Assembly (NCBI GenBank): GCA_039819165.1
Contig: JBCBSM010000001.1
Location: 186,001-250,000 of the forward strand
DNA length: 64,000 nt
Source: Planctomycetota bacterium
GTDB lineage: Bacteria; Planctomycetota; Phycisphaerae; Phycisphaerales; UBA1924
Reading direction: 5' to 3'
The notes beneath the pieces are model-generated. The model was not told the origin of the DNA, searched no databases, and saw only the letters and a program-made list of their open reading frames with translations. Positions 55,034 to 63,509 of this stretch are shown piece after piece. Numbering within the stretch: position 1 is the first letter of the stretch; each line of letters starts with the position of its first letter. The position numbers and the translations under genes are program-made.

Positions 55034-56068
55034 ATGCTCGACCAACTCGACACCCTCGAACGCGATGCGCTCGCCGAGATCGGTTCGGTGGCCGACGCCG
55101 ACGCGCTGGAGCGGTGGCGCATCGGCTACCTCGGGACCAAGGGCCGGCTCAAGGCCGCGATGGGCCTGATGAAGGACGTGGCCAAGGCCGACAAGCCCCG
55201 CGCCGGGCAGCGGGCCAACGAGGTCAAGACCGCCCTCGAATCCGCCTTCGAGGCGAAGAAGGGCGAACTTGCCGGGGGCGGCGGCGGGGGTGCCAGGCCG
55301 ATCGTGGACCTCACCGAGCCCGGGCTGGTGCGTTCCTACGCCGTCGGCCGCCAGCACATCCTCAGCAAGGTGCGCGCGGAGCTGGTCGAGGTGTGCGCGC
55401 GGCTGGGCTTCGCGGTCGCCGACGGCCCGGAACTCGAGGACGACGAGCACAACTTCGTCAAGCTCAACATCCCCCCGGACCACCCCGCCCGCGACCCGAT
55501 CGACAACTTCTACGTCGACGACCCGGCGACGACGCAGACGCCGCGGATGCTCCGCAGCCAGACGTCCACGGTGCAGATCCGCACCATGGAGCGGGCCGTC
55601 AAGGAGGGCTGGGGCCCGCCGCTGAAGGTCATCTCGCCCGGCCGCGTGTACCGGCCCGACACGGTGGACGCGACGCACAGCTTCATGTTCCACCAGCTGG
55701 AGGGCCTGTACGTCGACGAGGGCGTGTCGATGGTGGACCTCAAGACCACGCTGCTGCAGTTCGCCGAGGCCTACTTCGGCCCCGGCGCCCAGATCCGGCT
55801 TCGGCCCAGCTTCTTCCCCTTCACCGAGCCCAGCGCCGAGTTCGACATGATGATCGCGCTCCGCCCGGGCGACGAGCCCCAATGGATCGAGCTCGGCGGG
55901 TGCGGCATGGTCGACCCCAACGTGCTGGAGGCCTGCGGCATCGACCCCGAACGCTGGACGGGCTTCGCCTGGGGCTTCGGCATCGAACGCCTCGCCATGG
56001 GCAAGTACGGCATCCCGGACATCCGCATGCTGTTCGAGAACGATCTGAGGTTCCTGCGGCAGTTCTAG
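55034..56068 (+). CDS. pheS: Phenylalanine-tRNA ligase alpha subunit
   Basis: A 344-residue class II synthetase subunit. The N-terminal coiled coil (YLGTKGRLKAAMGLMKDV) binds tRNA. Motif 2 (FHQLEGLYVDEGVSM) and motif 3 (GFAWGFGIERLAMGKYGI) with FTEPSAEFDMM form the Phe/ATP site. Length matches the family. pheT, the usual next gene, is not present. Confidence 0.95.
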   Translation: MLDQLDTLERDALAEIGSVADADALERWRIGYLGTKGRLKAAMGLMKDVAKADKPRAGQRANEVKTALESAFEAKKGELAGGGGGGARPIVDLTEPGLVRSYAVGRQHILSKVRAELVEVCARLGFAVADGPELEDDEHNFVKLNIPPDHPARDPIDNFYVDDPATTQTPRMLRSQTSTVQIRTMERAVKEGWGPPLKVISPGRVYRPDTVDATHSFMFHQLEGLYVDEGVSMVDLKTTLLQFAEAYFGPGAQIRLRPSFFPFTEPSAEFDMMIALRPGDEPQWIELGGCGMVDPNVLEACGIDPERWTGFAWGFGIERLAMGKYGIPDIRMLFENDLRFLRQF

Positions 56069-56284
56069 ATGATGTTCCGGACTGCCTGGGACTACACGCT
56101 GTTCTTCCGGCAGCTTGTCGAGTCCGAGGAGTGGAAAGAAATCGCCGTGACAGGGACGACCGAATACACGCGGCATGGACTCCGCGAGCGGTGGTTCAGG
56201 CACGCGGATTCTGGAGAGATCTGGCGGTTAGTCGAACCAGATGGTCCGTTTCGTGGCGACTGGACACGGTGCCATCTGCCGTAG
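56069..56284 (+). CDS. Hypothetical small protein
   Basis: A 71-residue basic/aromatic protein, starting at the base after the pheS stop. It is rich in Trp, Arg and Phe (TAWDYTLFFRQLV, LRERWFRHADSGEIWRLVEP). Codon use is less GC-biased than in neighbours, yet the sequence reads like a folded alpha/beta protein. I do not recognise a family, and it may be recently acquired. Transcription with pheS is likely from the spacing. Confidence 0.5.
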   Translation: MMFRTAWDYTLFFRQLVESEEWKEIAVTGTTEYTRHGLRERWFRHADSGEIWRLVEPDGPFRGDWTRCHLP

Positions 56285-56435
56285 CCGATCGCAAGCACCG
56301 CGGCAATGCCGAAGACCGTCGGAGGCCGATAGCTCAAGCAAACGACCCCTCGGGAATCCCAATACCCGGACGGGCGATCCGCGTAGACTGCGCATCGGCG
56401 GCGGGGCGTCGTCGGGCTTTGGCAGCGAGGTGAGG

Positions 56436-57020
56436 ATGGACGAGCGATCCAGCAACGAGCCGGTGAAGAACGAGCCGGCGGGGCGCGTGAGCGATCCGCC
56501 GCCGGACGCGCCGGTCGATCGCGCCGCCGCCGCGGGCCTGCCGCCCGATTTCGGGCCCGAGCAGCGTGTGCTCTGGCTGCGGCCGGCGATGTTCCGGGCC
56601 AAGCCCTTCTCCTTCATGGGCCTGTCGCTGGTCCTGCTGGCATCGGTGGTGGGGGCGGTGGTCCTGGCGTTCGAGACCCGGACCTTCTGGCTCAATGCGC
56701 TGCTCGTTGTCTGCGGCCTGGCCTTCCTGGCCGCCGGCATCACGCTGCTGGTGTGGTGGATCCACACGATGGGCGCGTCCCTGGAGGTCACCACCAAGCG
56801 GACCACCGAGCGGCGGGGCCTGTTCAGCCGCGCCACCAGCGAGGTGCTGCACGACAACATCCGCAACATTCAGGTCGACCAGAGCTTCATCCAGCGGATC
56901 TTCGACGTCGGGGCCATCGGCATCTCGAGTTCGGGCCAGGACGGCATCGAGGTGTCGATGAAGCACATCCGCGACCCGCACGGCGTCCGCGGGACCATCG
57001 ACAAGTACCGCCCGCTCTAG
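56436..57020 (+). CDS. PH-domain membrane protein (YdbS/bPH2-like)
   Basis: A 194-residue protein. A disordered Pro/Asp-rich lead (1-45) is followed by two membrane helices (about 60-80 and 86-108) and a C-terminal bacterial PH-like domain with LEVTTKRTTERRGLFSRATS, EVLHDNIRNIQVDQSFIQR and IFDVGAIGISSSGQDGIEV. This layout and the VLHDNIRNIQVDQS-type motif are typical of the bPH2 (DUF304) family. Function unknown; the family is membrane associated. A TAGACT box (near 56384) may be its -10. Confidence 0.8.
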   Translation: MDERSSNEPVKNEPAGRVSDPPPDAPVDRAAAAGLPPDFGPEQRVLWLRPAMFRAKPFSFMGLSLVLLASVVGAVVLAFETRTFWLNALLVVCGLAFLAAGITLLVWWIHTMGASLEVTTKRTTERRGLFSRATSEVLHDNIRNIQVDQSFIQRIFDVGAIGISSSGQDGIEVSMKHIRDPHGVRGTIDKYRPL

Positions 57021-57121
57021 GCCCCCCTTCGCCCGCGAACTCGTTGGCCCTGGCCGCCGGGCCGTCCCGGTTCGGGATACGATCCGCCGCTGGCCGATAG
57101 ACACTCCATTGGAGGGTCGCC

Positions 57122-57454
57122 ATGAGCGAACGGCGTGCCTGGCTCTCGAGATTGCGGCTCCGCGTGGCGGGCGTCACGCTGGCGATCGTGGTGACGGCCA
57201 TTGCCGTCGCTTCGCTGCTCAACTTCGCGGTGGCGCCGGCCATCGGCGTGGCGGCGATCGCGGTCGCCTGGGTGGTCAACACCATGACCACCCGGCTCAG
57301 CCAGCCCGTGTGCTACCACTGCGGCGCCGACGTCGGCGCCCAGCCCAGCGGCGATCACGGCGTCATCTGCCCGGAGTGCGGCGGCCTCAGCACGCCCATC
57401 ATGCTGGCGCGGGCCGAGCACCCCGCCGAAGACGCCGACCGCCGGGACGCCTGA
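57122..57454 (+). CDS. Small membrane protein with C-terminal zinc ribbon
   Basis: A 110-residue protein with two hydrophobic helices (about 15-35 and 37-53) followed by a zinc ribbon: CYHC (64, 67) and CPEC (83, 86), then an acidic tail. The ribbon should face the cytoplasm. GGAGGG precedes the ATG by 5 bases. I do not know the family. Confidence 0.65.
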   Translation: MSERRAWLSRLRLRVAGVTLAIVVTAIAVASLLNFAVAPAIGVAAIAVAWVVNTMTTRLSQPVCYHCGADVGAQPSGDHGVICPECGGLSTPIMLARAEHPAEDADRRDA

Positions 57455-57503
57455 GCGCGACCGCGTCTAATGCTGGCCCGGGAGCGCCCGGACGCGAACG
57501 GGG

Positions 57504-58904
57504 CTAGGCCGTCTCGGTGGCGGCCGCCTGGGCGTTGAATTCGTCGAGCGGCACGTCCTTGACGTTGGCCTTCTCGATGATCGAGTCGAGCGTCTTGTGC
57601 TCGCGGACCTGCTGGGCCACGCTCTGGATCTGGCCCGACTTGGCCAGCTCCTGCTCGAACTGCTCGGGACGCGAGCCACGCTCGAAGGCCATCTGCGCGA
57701 TCCGGCCGCGGACCTCCTGCTCGGACACCACCACGCCGTGCTCCTCGGCCACGCGGCTGAGCACGAAGAAGAGCTTGAGGTTCTGCTGGGCGTCCTGGGC
57801 CGAGGCGGCCCGCAGCTCGGCCACGTGCTTCTCGATCTCGGCCTGGTCCATGCCGCGGTAGAGCAGTTCCATGCGGCGGCGCTCCATGGCGCGGGCGGCC
57901 TGCTGCGCCGTCATCCGCTCGGGCAGCGGGAAGTCCACGCTCTCGAGCAGGTGCTTGGCGACCTGCTGGCGGAGAGCGGTCCGCTGCTGCACCTCCGCAC
58001 GCTGCTCCAGGCGGCTGCGGAGCTGCTGCTTGAGCTCGTCCTCGCCCGACATGCCGAAGCGGGCCACCAGCTCATCGACGGCCAGCGGGATGATCTTGTC
58101 GATGCTCGAGACCTCGAAGGTGACCGTCAGGTCCTTGCCCCGCAGCGCCTCGACCTCGTGGGTCTCGGGGCCCTTGGTAGTCACGGTCTTGGTGTCGCCG
58201 ACCTTGGGCGTGCCGATCTGCGTGGCGAAGTCGTCGACGAGCACGCCGAGGATCATGCCCTTCTGGCCGTCATCGCCCTTGCCCGTGGGCACCTGCACCA
58301 CGGCTCCCTCGATGTTGTAGTGCTCGGTGCCCTCGCCATCGATCATGCGTGCGTTGCCGGTCAGGTAGTCGCCCGCCTCGGACGACTCGTGGCTCTCGAG
58401 GCTGCCCTCGTTGAGGCAGATCTTCTCGACCTCCTCGTCCACGCGGGCATCGTCGATCTCGATGATGGGCTTCTTGAGGTCCAGCCCGTCCACCTTGGGC
58501 AGCTCGAACTCGGGCAGCACCTCGACGTCGAGGCCGAAGCTCAGCGGCTCGCCCGCCCGGACCTCGATCTCCTGGAGGTTGGCGCCGAAGGGATCACCCA
58601 CGACCTTGAGCCCGGTCTCCTCGATGGCCTGCTGGTAGGCCTGCGTCACCAGCTGGTCGCGGGCCTCGTTGCGCAGCTCGGTGCCGAAACGCTTCTGGAT
58701 GAGCTGCCGCGGCACGTGCCCGCGGCGGAAGCCGGGCAGTTCGGCCTGCTCGGCCAGCGTGTCGACCGACTCGTGCAGCCGGCGATCCACCGTCTCGGCG
58801 GCGATCTCGATGCTCAGCCGCTTGCGGCTGGGGCCGCTGTCGGCCACGTCGACCTTGTGAAGGACCCGCTGCTCAGCGGTCGCGGTTGCCGTGCTGTCGG
58901 CCAT
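57504..58904 (-). CDS. tig: Trigger factor
   Basis: A 466-residue ribosome-bound chaperone with peptidyl-prolyl isomerase activity. The N-terminal domain carries the L23-docking loop [17 protein letters not shown]; the middle FKBP-like part (about 170-260) is weakly conserved and the helical C-terminal arms include [19 protein letters not shown] and [13 protein letters not shown]. The Met at 58904 has GGAGG upstream; an in-frame start further upstream is less supported. Confidence 0.92.
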   Translation of the reverse strand: MADSTATATAEQRVLHKVDVADSGPSRKRLSIEIAAETVDRRLHESVDTLAEQAELPGFRRGHVPRQLIQKRFGTELRNEARDQLVTQAYQQAIEETGLKVVGDPFGANLQEIEVRAGEPLSFGLDVEVLPEFELPKVDGLDLKKPIIEIDDARVDEEVEKICLNEGSLESHESSEAGDYLTGNARMIDGEGTEHYNIEGAVVQVPTGKGDDGQKGMILGVLVDDFATQIGTPKVGDTKTVTTKGPETHEVEALRGKDLTVTFEVSSIDKIIPLAVDELVARFGMSGEDELKQQLRSRLEQRAEVQQRTALRQQVAKHLLESVDFPLPERMTAQQAARAMERRRMELLYRGMDQAEIEKHVAELRAASAQDAQQNLKLFFVLSRVAEEHGVVVSEQEVRGRIAQMAFERGSRPEQFEQELAKSGQIQSVAQQVREHKTLDSIIEKANVKDVPLDEFNAQAAATETA

Positions 58905-59314
58905 CGTGCAGCCTCCGGATGGTGCAGGACGCGCCGTCACCGCGGCGCGAAAGAGATGCTAGGGCGACCCGTGCCCCCCCGCGGCCGGCGGGCGAGATCG
59001 CGCATCGGCGCGACCATCGGGCGTCCATCCCGTCCGCGCCACGGCACTTTTTCGATGTCGACTTGCCCGCTCGACCGGGGAGGATGCCGCAGGGTGGATG
59101 CGTGGGAGCACTTACGAACGGAATCATAAAAACTGGTCTGGCGTGGCCTGAGGGCGGTCGGTGCGTGATCGAGGCTCGGATCGACGCGATTCGCACGCCG
59201 ACGGGACGCGTGCTTCCATCCGTCTCCCCATGCAGAGATGCAGCCCAGTGGGGGCGCCTCACCAGCGGCGGAAGACCGCCGCCAAGGCCGAAACATCGAA
59301 TGGAGATTGCACGC
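58905..59314. other. Divergent intergenic region between tig and the fasciclin gene
   Basis: These 410 bases contain no gene I can support. The minus side is the tig promoter region. On the plus side an AT-rich patch (59111-59135) contains the possible ECF-type promoter described separately. The rest, up to 59300, is GC-rich and probably a long leader. Confidence 0.45.
59116..59139 (+). promoter_or_regulatory. Possible ECF sigma promoter of the fasciclin gene
   Basis: GAAC (59116-59119), 16 bases, then GTCT (59136-59139) matches the general ECF pattern GAAC-N16/17-GTC. An ECF sigma gene lies just downstream of the fasciclin gene. The leader would be about 170 bases, which is long. Short motifs of this kind can occur by chance. 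Confidence 0.25.
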
Positions 59315-60328
59315 ATGTTCCTCAGCACCCTCAGCAGCAAGACCGCCGCCCTCGGCATCGCCGCCGGCCTGGCCCTCGGCACCACCGCCATGGCCCAGTG
59401 CGGCTACTCGACGGCGAGCGCCAAGGACTCGTGCGAGAGCTACGCCTCGGACTGCTCGGGCGAGACCACCGCGACCATCACCCTGGCCTCGACCACCGCC
59501 GACCACCACAAGCAGGACATCGTCGCGACGGCGAAGGCCGCCGGCAGCTTCGGCACGCTGCTCGCCGCCGCCGAGGCCGCCGGCCTGGTCGACGCCCTCA
59601 AGGCCAAGGGCCCGCTGACCGTCTTTGCCCCGACGGATGAGGCCTTCGCCAAGCTGGGCAACAGCACCATCCAGTCGCTGCTGAAGCCCGAGAACCGCGA
59701 CACGCTCACCGCCATCCTGACCTACCACGTCGTTTCGGGCCGCTTCGACGCCGAGCGGGTCATCGCGTCCAACGACGCCACCACGCTCAACGGCCAGCAG
59801 ATCGACTTCCAGGTCCGCGATGGCAAGGTCATGGTCGACAACGCCACCGTCGTGAGCGCCAACGTCGAGGCCAGCAACGGCGTCATCCACGTCATCGACT
59901 CGGTCATCCTGCCCGAGAGCAAGAACCTCGTCGAGGTTGCGCAGAGCGCCGGCAGCTTCACCATCCTCGCCCAGGCCGTGCAGGCCGCCGGCCTCGCCGG
60001 CGTGCTCACCGGCGACGACGCCTACACCGTCTTCGCGCCCACCGACGAGGCGTTCCGCAAGCTGCCCGCCGGCACGCTCGAGACGCTGCTCAAGCCCGAG
60101 AATCGCGACCAGCTCGTCGCGATCCTGACCTACCACGTCGTGCCGGGCCGCGTGTACGCCCGCGATGCCGTCAACGCCCAGCGGGCCGAAACCGCCCAGG
60201 GCGGGACGGTCCGCATCGACATCGCCGACGGCCGTCTCCAGGTCAACGACGCGGGCATCGTGGCGACCGATATCGAGGCCAGCAACGGCGTGATCCATGT
60301 CATCGACTCGGTCATCCTCCCGCAGTAG
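59315..60328 (+). CDS. Secreted protein with two fasciclin (FAS1) domains
   Basis: A 337-residue exported protein. A signal peptide ([20 protein letters not shown], cut near AMAQ) precedes two FAS1 domains (about 66-197 and 204-336). Each has the [22 protein letters not shown] box, a LLKPENRD helix, ILTYHVV and the closing [17 protein letters not shown]1 proteins mediate adhesion. The two domains are very similar, so they arose by internal duplication. Gene position suggests control by the following sigma factor. Confidence 0.92.
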   Translation: MFLSTLSSKTAALGIAAGLALGTTAMAQCGYSTASAKDSCESYASDCSGETTATITLASTTADHHKQDIVATAKAAGSFGTLLAAAEAAGLVDALKAKGPLTVFAPTDEAFAKLGNSTIQSLLKPENRDTLTAILTYHVVSGRFDAERVIASNDATTLNGQQIDFQVRDGKVMVDNATVVSANVEASNGVIHVIDSVILPESKNLVEVAQSAGSFTILAQAVQAAGLAGVLTGDDAYTVFAPTDEAFRKLPAGTLETLLKPENRDQLVAILTYHVVPGRVYARDAVNAQRAETAQGGTVRIDIADGRLQVNDAGIVATDIEASNGVIHVIDSVILPQ

Positions 60329-60349
60329 CTCGGATCCACGTTCATCTCG

Positions 60350-60389
60350 GCCCGCCGGCGTCCAACGGCGTCGGCGGGCTTGTTCTGTT
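60350..60389 (+). terminator. Intrinsic terminator after the fasciclin gene
   Basis: GCCCGCCG (60350-60357) pairs with CGGCGGGC (60372-60379), enclosing a further GCG/CGC stem, and TTGTTCTGTT follows. It lies 21 bases past the stop and separates the fasciclin gene from the sigma factor gene. Confidence 0.75.
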
Positions 60390-60449
60390 GCGCCCTGCGG
60401 GCGGGTGCATCCGGATGAGGCTCCCGGCCGAAACCGCTCAAGGGCACGC

Positions 60450-61043
60450 ATGACCGCTCCAGCCCCCCAGCCGGATCCCGTTCTCCCCCTGGTCGCACGA
60501 GGCGAAGCCGGGGCGGCCGATGCGTTGCTGGAACGGTACGGGGGGCTGGTCTGGTCGCTGGCGTGCAGGATGACCGCCACCCGAGAAGAGGCCGAGGACG
60601 CCGTGCAGGAGATCTTCGTCGAGGTCGTTCGCAGCAGCCGCCGGTTCGATCCGGCGGTCGCCGGCGAGGCGACCTTCGTCGCGATGATCGCCCGCCGCCG
60701 GCTGGTCGATCACCTGCGTCGCCGCTCGCGGCGCATCGACGCCGAACCCCTGGCCGAGCTCCACGAATCCGACGGTTCGATCGCCGGCGGCGTCGCGCTG
60801 CCGGACGAGGATCACCGGCAGCACCTCTCGGAAGAGGCCCGCCGAGCGCTGGCCGCGATGGATCGGCTCTCGGATGCGCAGCGGCACGTGATCCTGCTGT
60901 CGGCCTACCGCGGCCTGAGCCACGAGCGGATTGCGGCGGCCACCGGAATGCCGCTGGGCACCGTCAAGGCCCACATCCGCCGCGGCATGCTCCGCCTCCG
61001 AGAGCTGCTCGGGGCCGAATCGGCCGGGAGGTCGGCACCATGA
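60450..61043 (+). CDS. ECF-type RNA polymerase sigma factor
   Basis: A 197-residue sigma-70 family protein of the extracytoplasmic function group. Region 2 (about 15-90) includes LVWSLACRMTATREEAEDAV, QEIFVEVVR and MIARRRLVDHLRRRSRR. Region 4 (about 130-190) has LSDAQRHVILLSAYRGLSHE, RIAAATGMPLGTVKAHIRRG and MLRLRELLG, the -35 binding helix-turn-helix. It resembles the SigK/RpoE group. Its stop overlaps the start of the anti-sigma-like gene (ATGA). Confidence 0.92.
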   Translation: MTAPAPQPDPVLPLVARGEAGAADALLERYGGLVWSLACRMTATREEAEDAVQEIFVEVVRSSRRFDPAVAGEATFVAMIARRRLVDHLRRRSRRIDAEPLAELHESDGSIAGGVALPDEDHRQHLSEEARRALAAMDRLSDAQRHVILLSAYRGLSHERIAAATGMPLGTVKAHIRRGMLRLRELLGAESAGRSAP

Positions 61044-61729
61044 CCGCGTCCGGCCGCGAGCCCGACCCGGCGCGCGACGACGCGCTGCCCCATGACGCCA
61101 GCCCCACCGCGGAGACTACCGCCGCCCTCGACGCACTCTTCGCCGAGGTGGAGGGCGCGCGGATGCCCGCCGAGGTCGCCGATCGCGTCGGTCGCGCGAT
61201 GCAGCTCGAACTCGCCGGCGCTGCGCCCCGCGGCAACAGCGGTGGCTGGCCCGGCCGCAAGGCCGTCGTCGCGTTCATCGCCGGCGGCGTACTCCTGGCA
61301 GCGGCCGCCGCGGCCTTCTTCGCGATCTCGGCCGCGCTCGACAACACGACCGACCAGGACCGGTTCGTGCGGCGGCACGCCGACGCCACCGAGTTCACGC
61401 TCCGGCAGCCCGGCGGGCCCAATGGCGGCTTTACGTGCGGCTCGGTCATCTGGTCGACAGAGGCCGGCCAGGGCGTGGTGTTCTTGCCCACGCTGCCCGT
61501 CAACGCCCGCAAGTCGGGCCGCTACACGCTGTGGGCCCGTGCCCCCGATGGCGTGCACCGCCTGCACACCTTCGATCTGCGCGAGCCCGAGACCGAGATG
61601 ATCGCCGTCCCGCCGCGCCCGGACGATCCGGCTGCGCTCGATGGCGTCGACGCGTTCTTCGTGACCCTGGCGCCACAGTTCTCGCCATTCCGCGAGGCGG
61701 ACGTCGTCGCGCAGTCCGTCGATCCATAA
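61040..61729 (+). CDS. Anti-sigma factor, RskA-like
   Basis: A 229-residue membrane protein. A short cytoplasmic N-terminus (about 1-75, Ala/Glu-rich, no zinc-binding His-Cys motif), one membrane helix (about 78-100) and an outer domain in which VIWSTEAGQGVVFLPTLPVN, SGRYTLWARAPDGVH and DAFFVTLAP resemble the C-terminal RskA fold. It should hold the preceding sigma factor until a signal. ATGA overlap and a GGGAGG before the ATG fit tight coupling. Confidence 0.8.
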   Translation: MTASGREPDPARDDALPHDASPTAETTAALDALFAEVEGARMPAEVADRVGRAMQLELAGAAPRGNSGGWPGRKAVVAFIAGGVLLAAAAAAFFAISAALDNTTDQDRFVRRHADATEFTLRQPGGPNGGFTCGSVIWSTEAGQGVVFLPTLPVNARKSGRYTLWARAPDGVHRLHTFDLREPETEMIAVPPRPDDPAALDGVDAFFVTLAPQFSPFREADVVAQSVDP

Positions 61730-61736
61730 CGCGGCC

Positions 61737-61742
61737 TACGTT
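61737..61742 (+). promoter_or_regulatory. -10-like box for leaderless FAH-family gene
   Basis: TACGTT ends 5 bases before the ATG at 61748. The start has no Shine-Dalgarno, and only 18 bases separate it from the previous stop. Weak alone; it fits the pattern at cdsA and smpB. Confidence 0.3.
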
Positions 61743-61747
61743 GGCCC

Positions 61748-62482
61748 ATGCAGTTCATTCGACATCGCGGCATGGTCGCGGTCGAGGCGGCGGCCGGCCC
61801 GCTGCCCATCCGCTGGATCGTCGCCGTTGGCCGCAACTACGCGGACCACGCGAAGGAGATGTCGAGCGGTGCACCGGTCGAACCGCCCGCGCACCCGACG
61901 GTGTTCGCCAAGAGCCCGGCGTCGGCCATCCTCCACGGCGAGGACATCGTCATCCCCTACGCCTGCCTCGATGAGGCCACGGGCGGCGAGCAGGTCGACT
62001 ACGAGGCCGAACTTGCCGTGGTGGTCGGCCGCGACGCGAAGGACGTGGCCGCCGGCGACGCGCTCGACCACGTCCTGGGCTACTGCTGCGCCAACGACGT
62101 CTCCGCCCGCTGGTGGCAGAAGCACGGCGCGGGCGGCCAGTTCGTCCGCGGCAAGAGCTTCGACACGTTCTGCCCGCTCGGCCCGCGGCTTACGCCCACG
62201 GGCGACGCGCCCGATCCGCAGTCGCTTGCGATTACCTGCCGCCTCAACGGCGAGGTCATGCAGCACGCGCACACCTCGGACATGATCTTCCCGGTCGCCG
62301 AGGTGATCGCGCGGCTCAGCCAGGGCGCCACGCTGCCAGCGGGCACCGTGATCCTGACCGGCACGCCCTCGGGTGTCGGCGCCGCCCGCACGCCGCCGCG
62401 CTTCCTGCGGGACGGCGACGTGGTCGAAGTCGAGATCGAGGGGCTGGGCACGCTGCGAAACGGCGTGCGCGTCGAATCGTGA
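61748..62482 (+). CDS. Fumarylacetoacetate hydrolase family protein
   Basis: A 244-residue enzyme of the FAH superfamily, which cleaves or decarboxylates beta-diketo or enol acids. It has IVAVGRNYADHAKEM, PTVFAKSPAS, metal-binding VDYEAELAVVVGRDAKDV, YCCANDVSARWWQ, GKSFDTFCPLGPRL and ILTGTPSGVG. The substrate is not evident; related enzymes act on acylpyruvates, oxaloacetate or 2-hydroxyhepta-dienedioate. It sits between the anti-sigma gene and smpB with no clear link to either. Confidence 0.9.
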   Translation: MQFIRHRGMVAVEAAAGPLPIRWIVAVGRNYADHAKEMSSGAPVEPPAHPTVFAKSPASAILHGEDIVIPYACLDEATGGEQVDYEAELAVVVGRDAKDVAAGDALDHVLGYCCANDVSARWWQKHGAGGQFVRGKSFDTFCPLGPRLTPTGDAPDPQSLAITCRLNGEVMQHAHTSDMIFPVAEVIARLSQGATLPAGTVILTGTPSGVGAARTPPRFLRDGDVVEVEIEGLGTLRNGVRVES

Positions 62483-62487
62483 CCCTC

Positions 62488-62493
62488 TAGAAT
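62488..62493 (+). promoter_or_regulatory. -10-like box for leaderless smpB
   Basis: TAGAAT, close to the ideal TATAAT, ends exactly 7 bases before the smpB ATG, so RNA would start at or next to the start codon. No Shine-Dalgarno is present. A clear -35 is not seen. Confidence 0.5.
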
Positions 62494-62500
62494 CCCCGCT

Positions 62501-62995
62501 ATGGCCCGCAAGAAGGGCAGCCGGCCGGTCACCATCGAGAACCGCCGCGCCCGCCACGAGTACGAGATCCTCGAGACGCTCGAGGTCGGCATCGCGCTGC
62601 ACGGCAGCGAGGTCAAGAGCGTCCGCGACGGCCGGGTCAGCCTGGGCGAGGGCTTCGTGCGGGCCGAGGAGTACCCGCTGCGGCTCGAACTCTGGCAGGT
62701 CAACATCGCCGAGTACCCGCCCGCCGCGGGCCGCCAGCACATCCCCACCCGCATCCGCCCGCTTCTGGCGCACAAGCGGGAGATCCGCCGGCTGCTCCGC
62801 GCAACCCAGGAGAAGGGCGTGACCCTAGTGCCGCTCAAGATGTACTTCGCGGGGCCTTGGGCCAAGCTGGAGATCGGGCTCGCCAAGGGCCGCGGCCGCG
62901 TCGACAAGCGGCACGCCATCGCCGAACGCGAGATGAAGCGGGACATGGACCGCGCGATGAAGAGCCGTCTGAAGGGCGGCAAGGGTGCCGTGTGA
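62501..62995 (+). CDS. smpB: SsrA-binding protein SmpB
   Basis: A 164-residue tmRNA partner for rescuing stalled ribosomes. It has IENRRARHEYEILETLEVGI, ALHGSEVKSVRDGRVSLGEG, KREIRRLLRATQEKGVTLVP and the C-terminal KGRGRVDKRHAIAEREMKRD tail that enters the mRNA channel. Length is normal. It converges with atpC, with 15 bases between stops. The tmRNA gene ssrA is not seen in the window. Confidence 0.95.
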   Translation: MARKKGSRPVTIENRRARHEYEILETLEVGIALHGSEVKSVRDGRVSLGEGFVRAEEYPLRLELWQVNIAEYPPAAGRQHIPTRIRPLLAHKREIRRLLRATQEKGVTLVPLKMYFAGPWAKLEIGLAKGRGRVDKRHAIAEREMKRDMDRAMKSRLKGGKGAV

Positions 62996-63010
62996 CCAAG
63001 CTGCGGGCGG

Positions 63011-63427
63011 CTACTTCTCCCGCTCGCGAATCAGCTTCAGCTGCAGCTTTGCCCGCTCCATCTGCCGCGTGATCCGCTCCTGCTCGGCGACCGGATCGGG
63101 ATGGTCGGCGGGCACGCGGCGGGCCTCGGCCTCGGCCAGCTCGGCCTTGGCGTCCTGCTCGCTCAGCTCGGCCGGCGTCTTGGCGCTGCTGGCCAGCACG
63201 CGGATGGTGCCGCCCGAGACCTGCACGAAGCCGTCCTCCACCAGGTAGACCGCCCTGGACTTGTTGGGCATCTGCAGCGCCAGCAGCCCGAGCCCCAGCT
63301 TGGCGACGATCGGCGCCCGCCCCGGCAGCACGCCGAACTGGCCGTCGAAGGCCGGGATCGACGCGTAGCTCACCTCGCCGTCGGACAGCACGCCATCGGG
63401 GGTGATCAGCTTGCAGGTCAGGGTCAT
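63011..63427 (-). CDS. atpC: F1 ATP synthase epsilon subunit
   Basis: A 138-residue regulatory subunit of ATP synthase. It has MTLTCKLITPDGVLSDGEVS, FDGQFGVLPGRAPIVAKLG and VEDGFVQVSGGTIRVLASSA, then a helical tail with AELAEAEARR and RAKLQLKLIRE. GGAGG precedes the ATG. Upstream genes such as atpD would lie to the right on the minus strand but are not there; a permease gene runs the other way, so atpC is separated from the rest of the operon. Confidence 0.9.
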   Translation of the reverse strand: MTLTCKLITPDGVLSDGEVSYASIPAFDGQFGVLPGRAPIVAKLGLGLLALQMPNKSRAVYLVEDGFVQVSGGTIRVLASSAKTPAELSEQDAKAELAEAEARRVPADHPDPVAEQERITRQMERAKLQLKLIREREK

Positions 63428-63509
63428 GGGGCCTCCGGTGGGGGACGCATCATCGAGGGGGAGCGATGGTAGGGGCCCTGGCTGGCGGCGGCCGGTCATA
63501 CGCTGCCCG

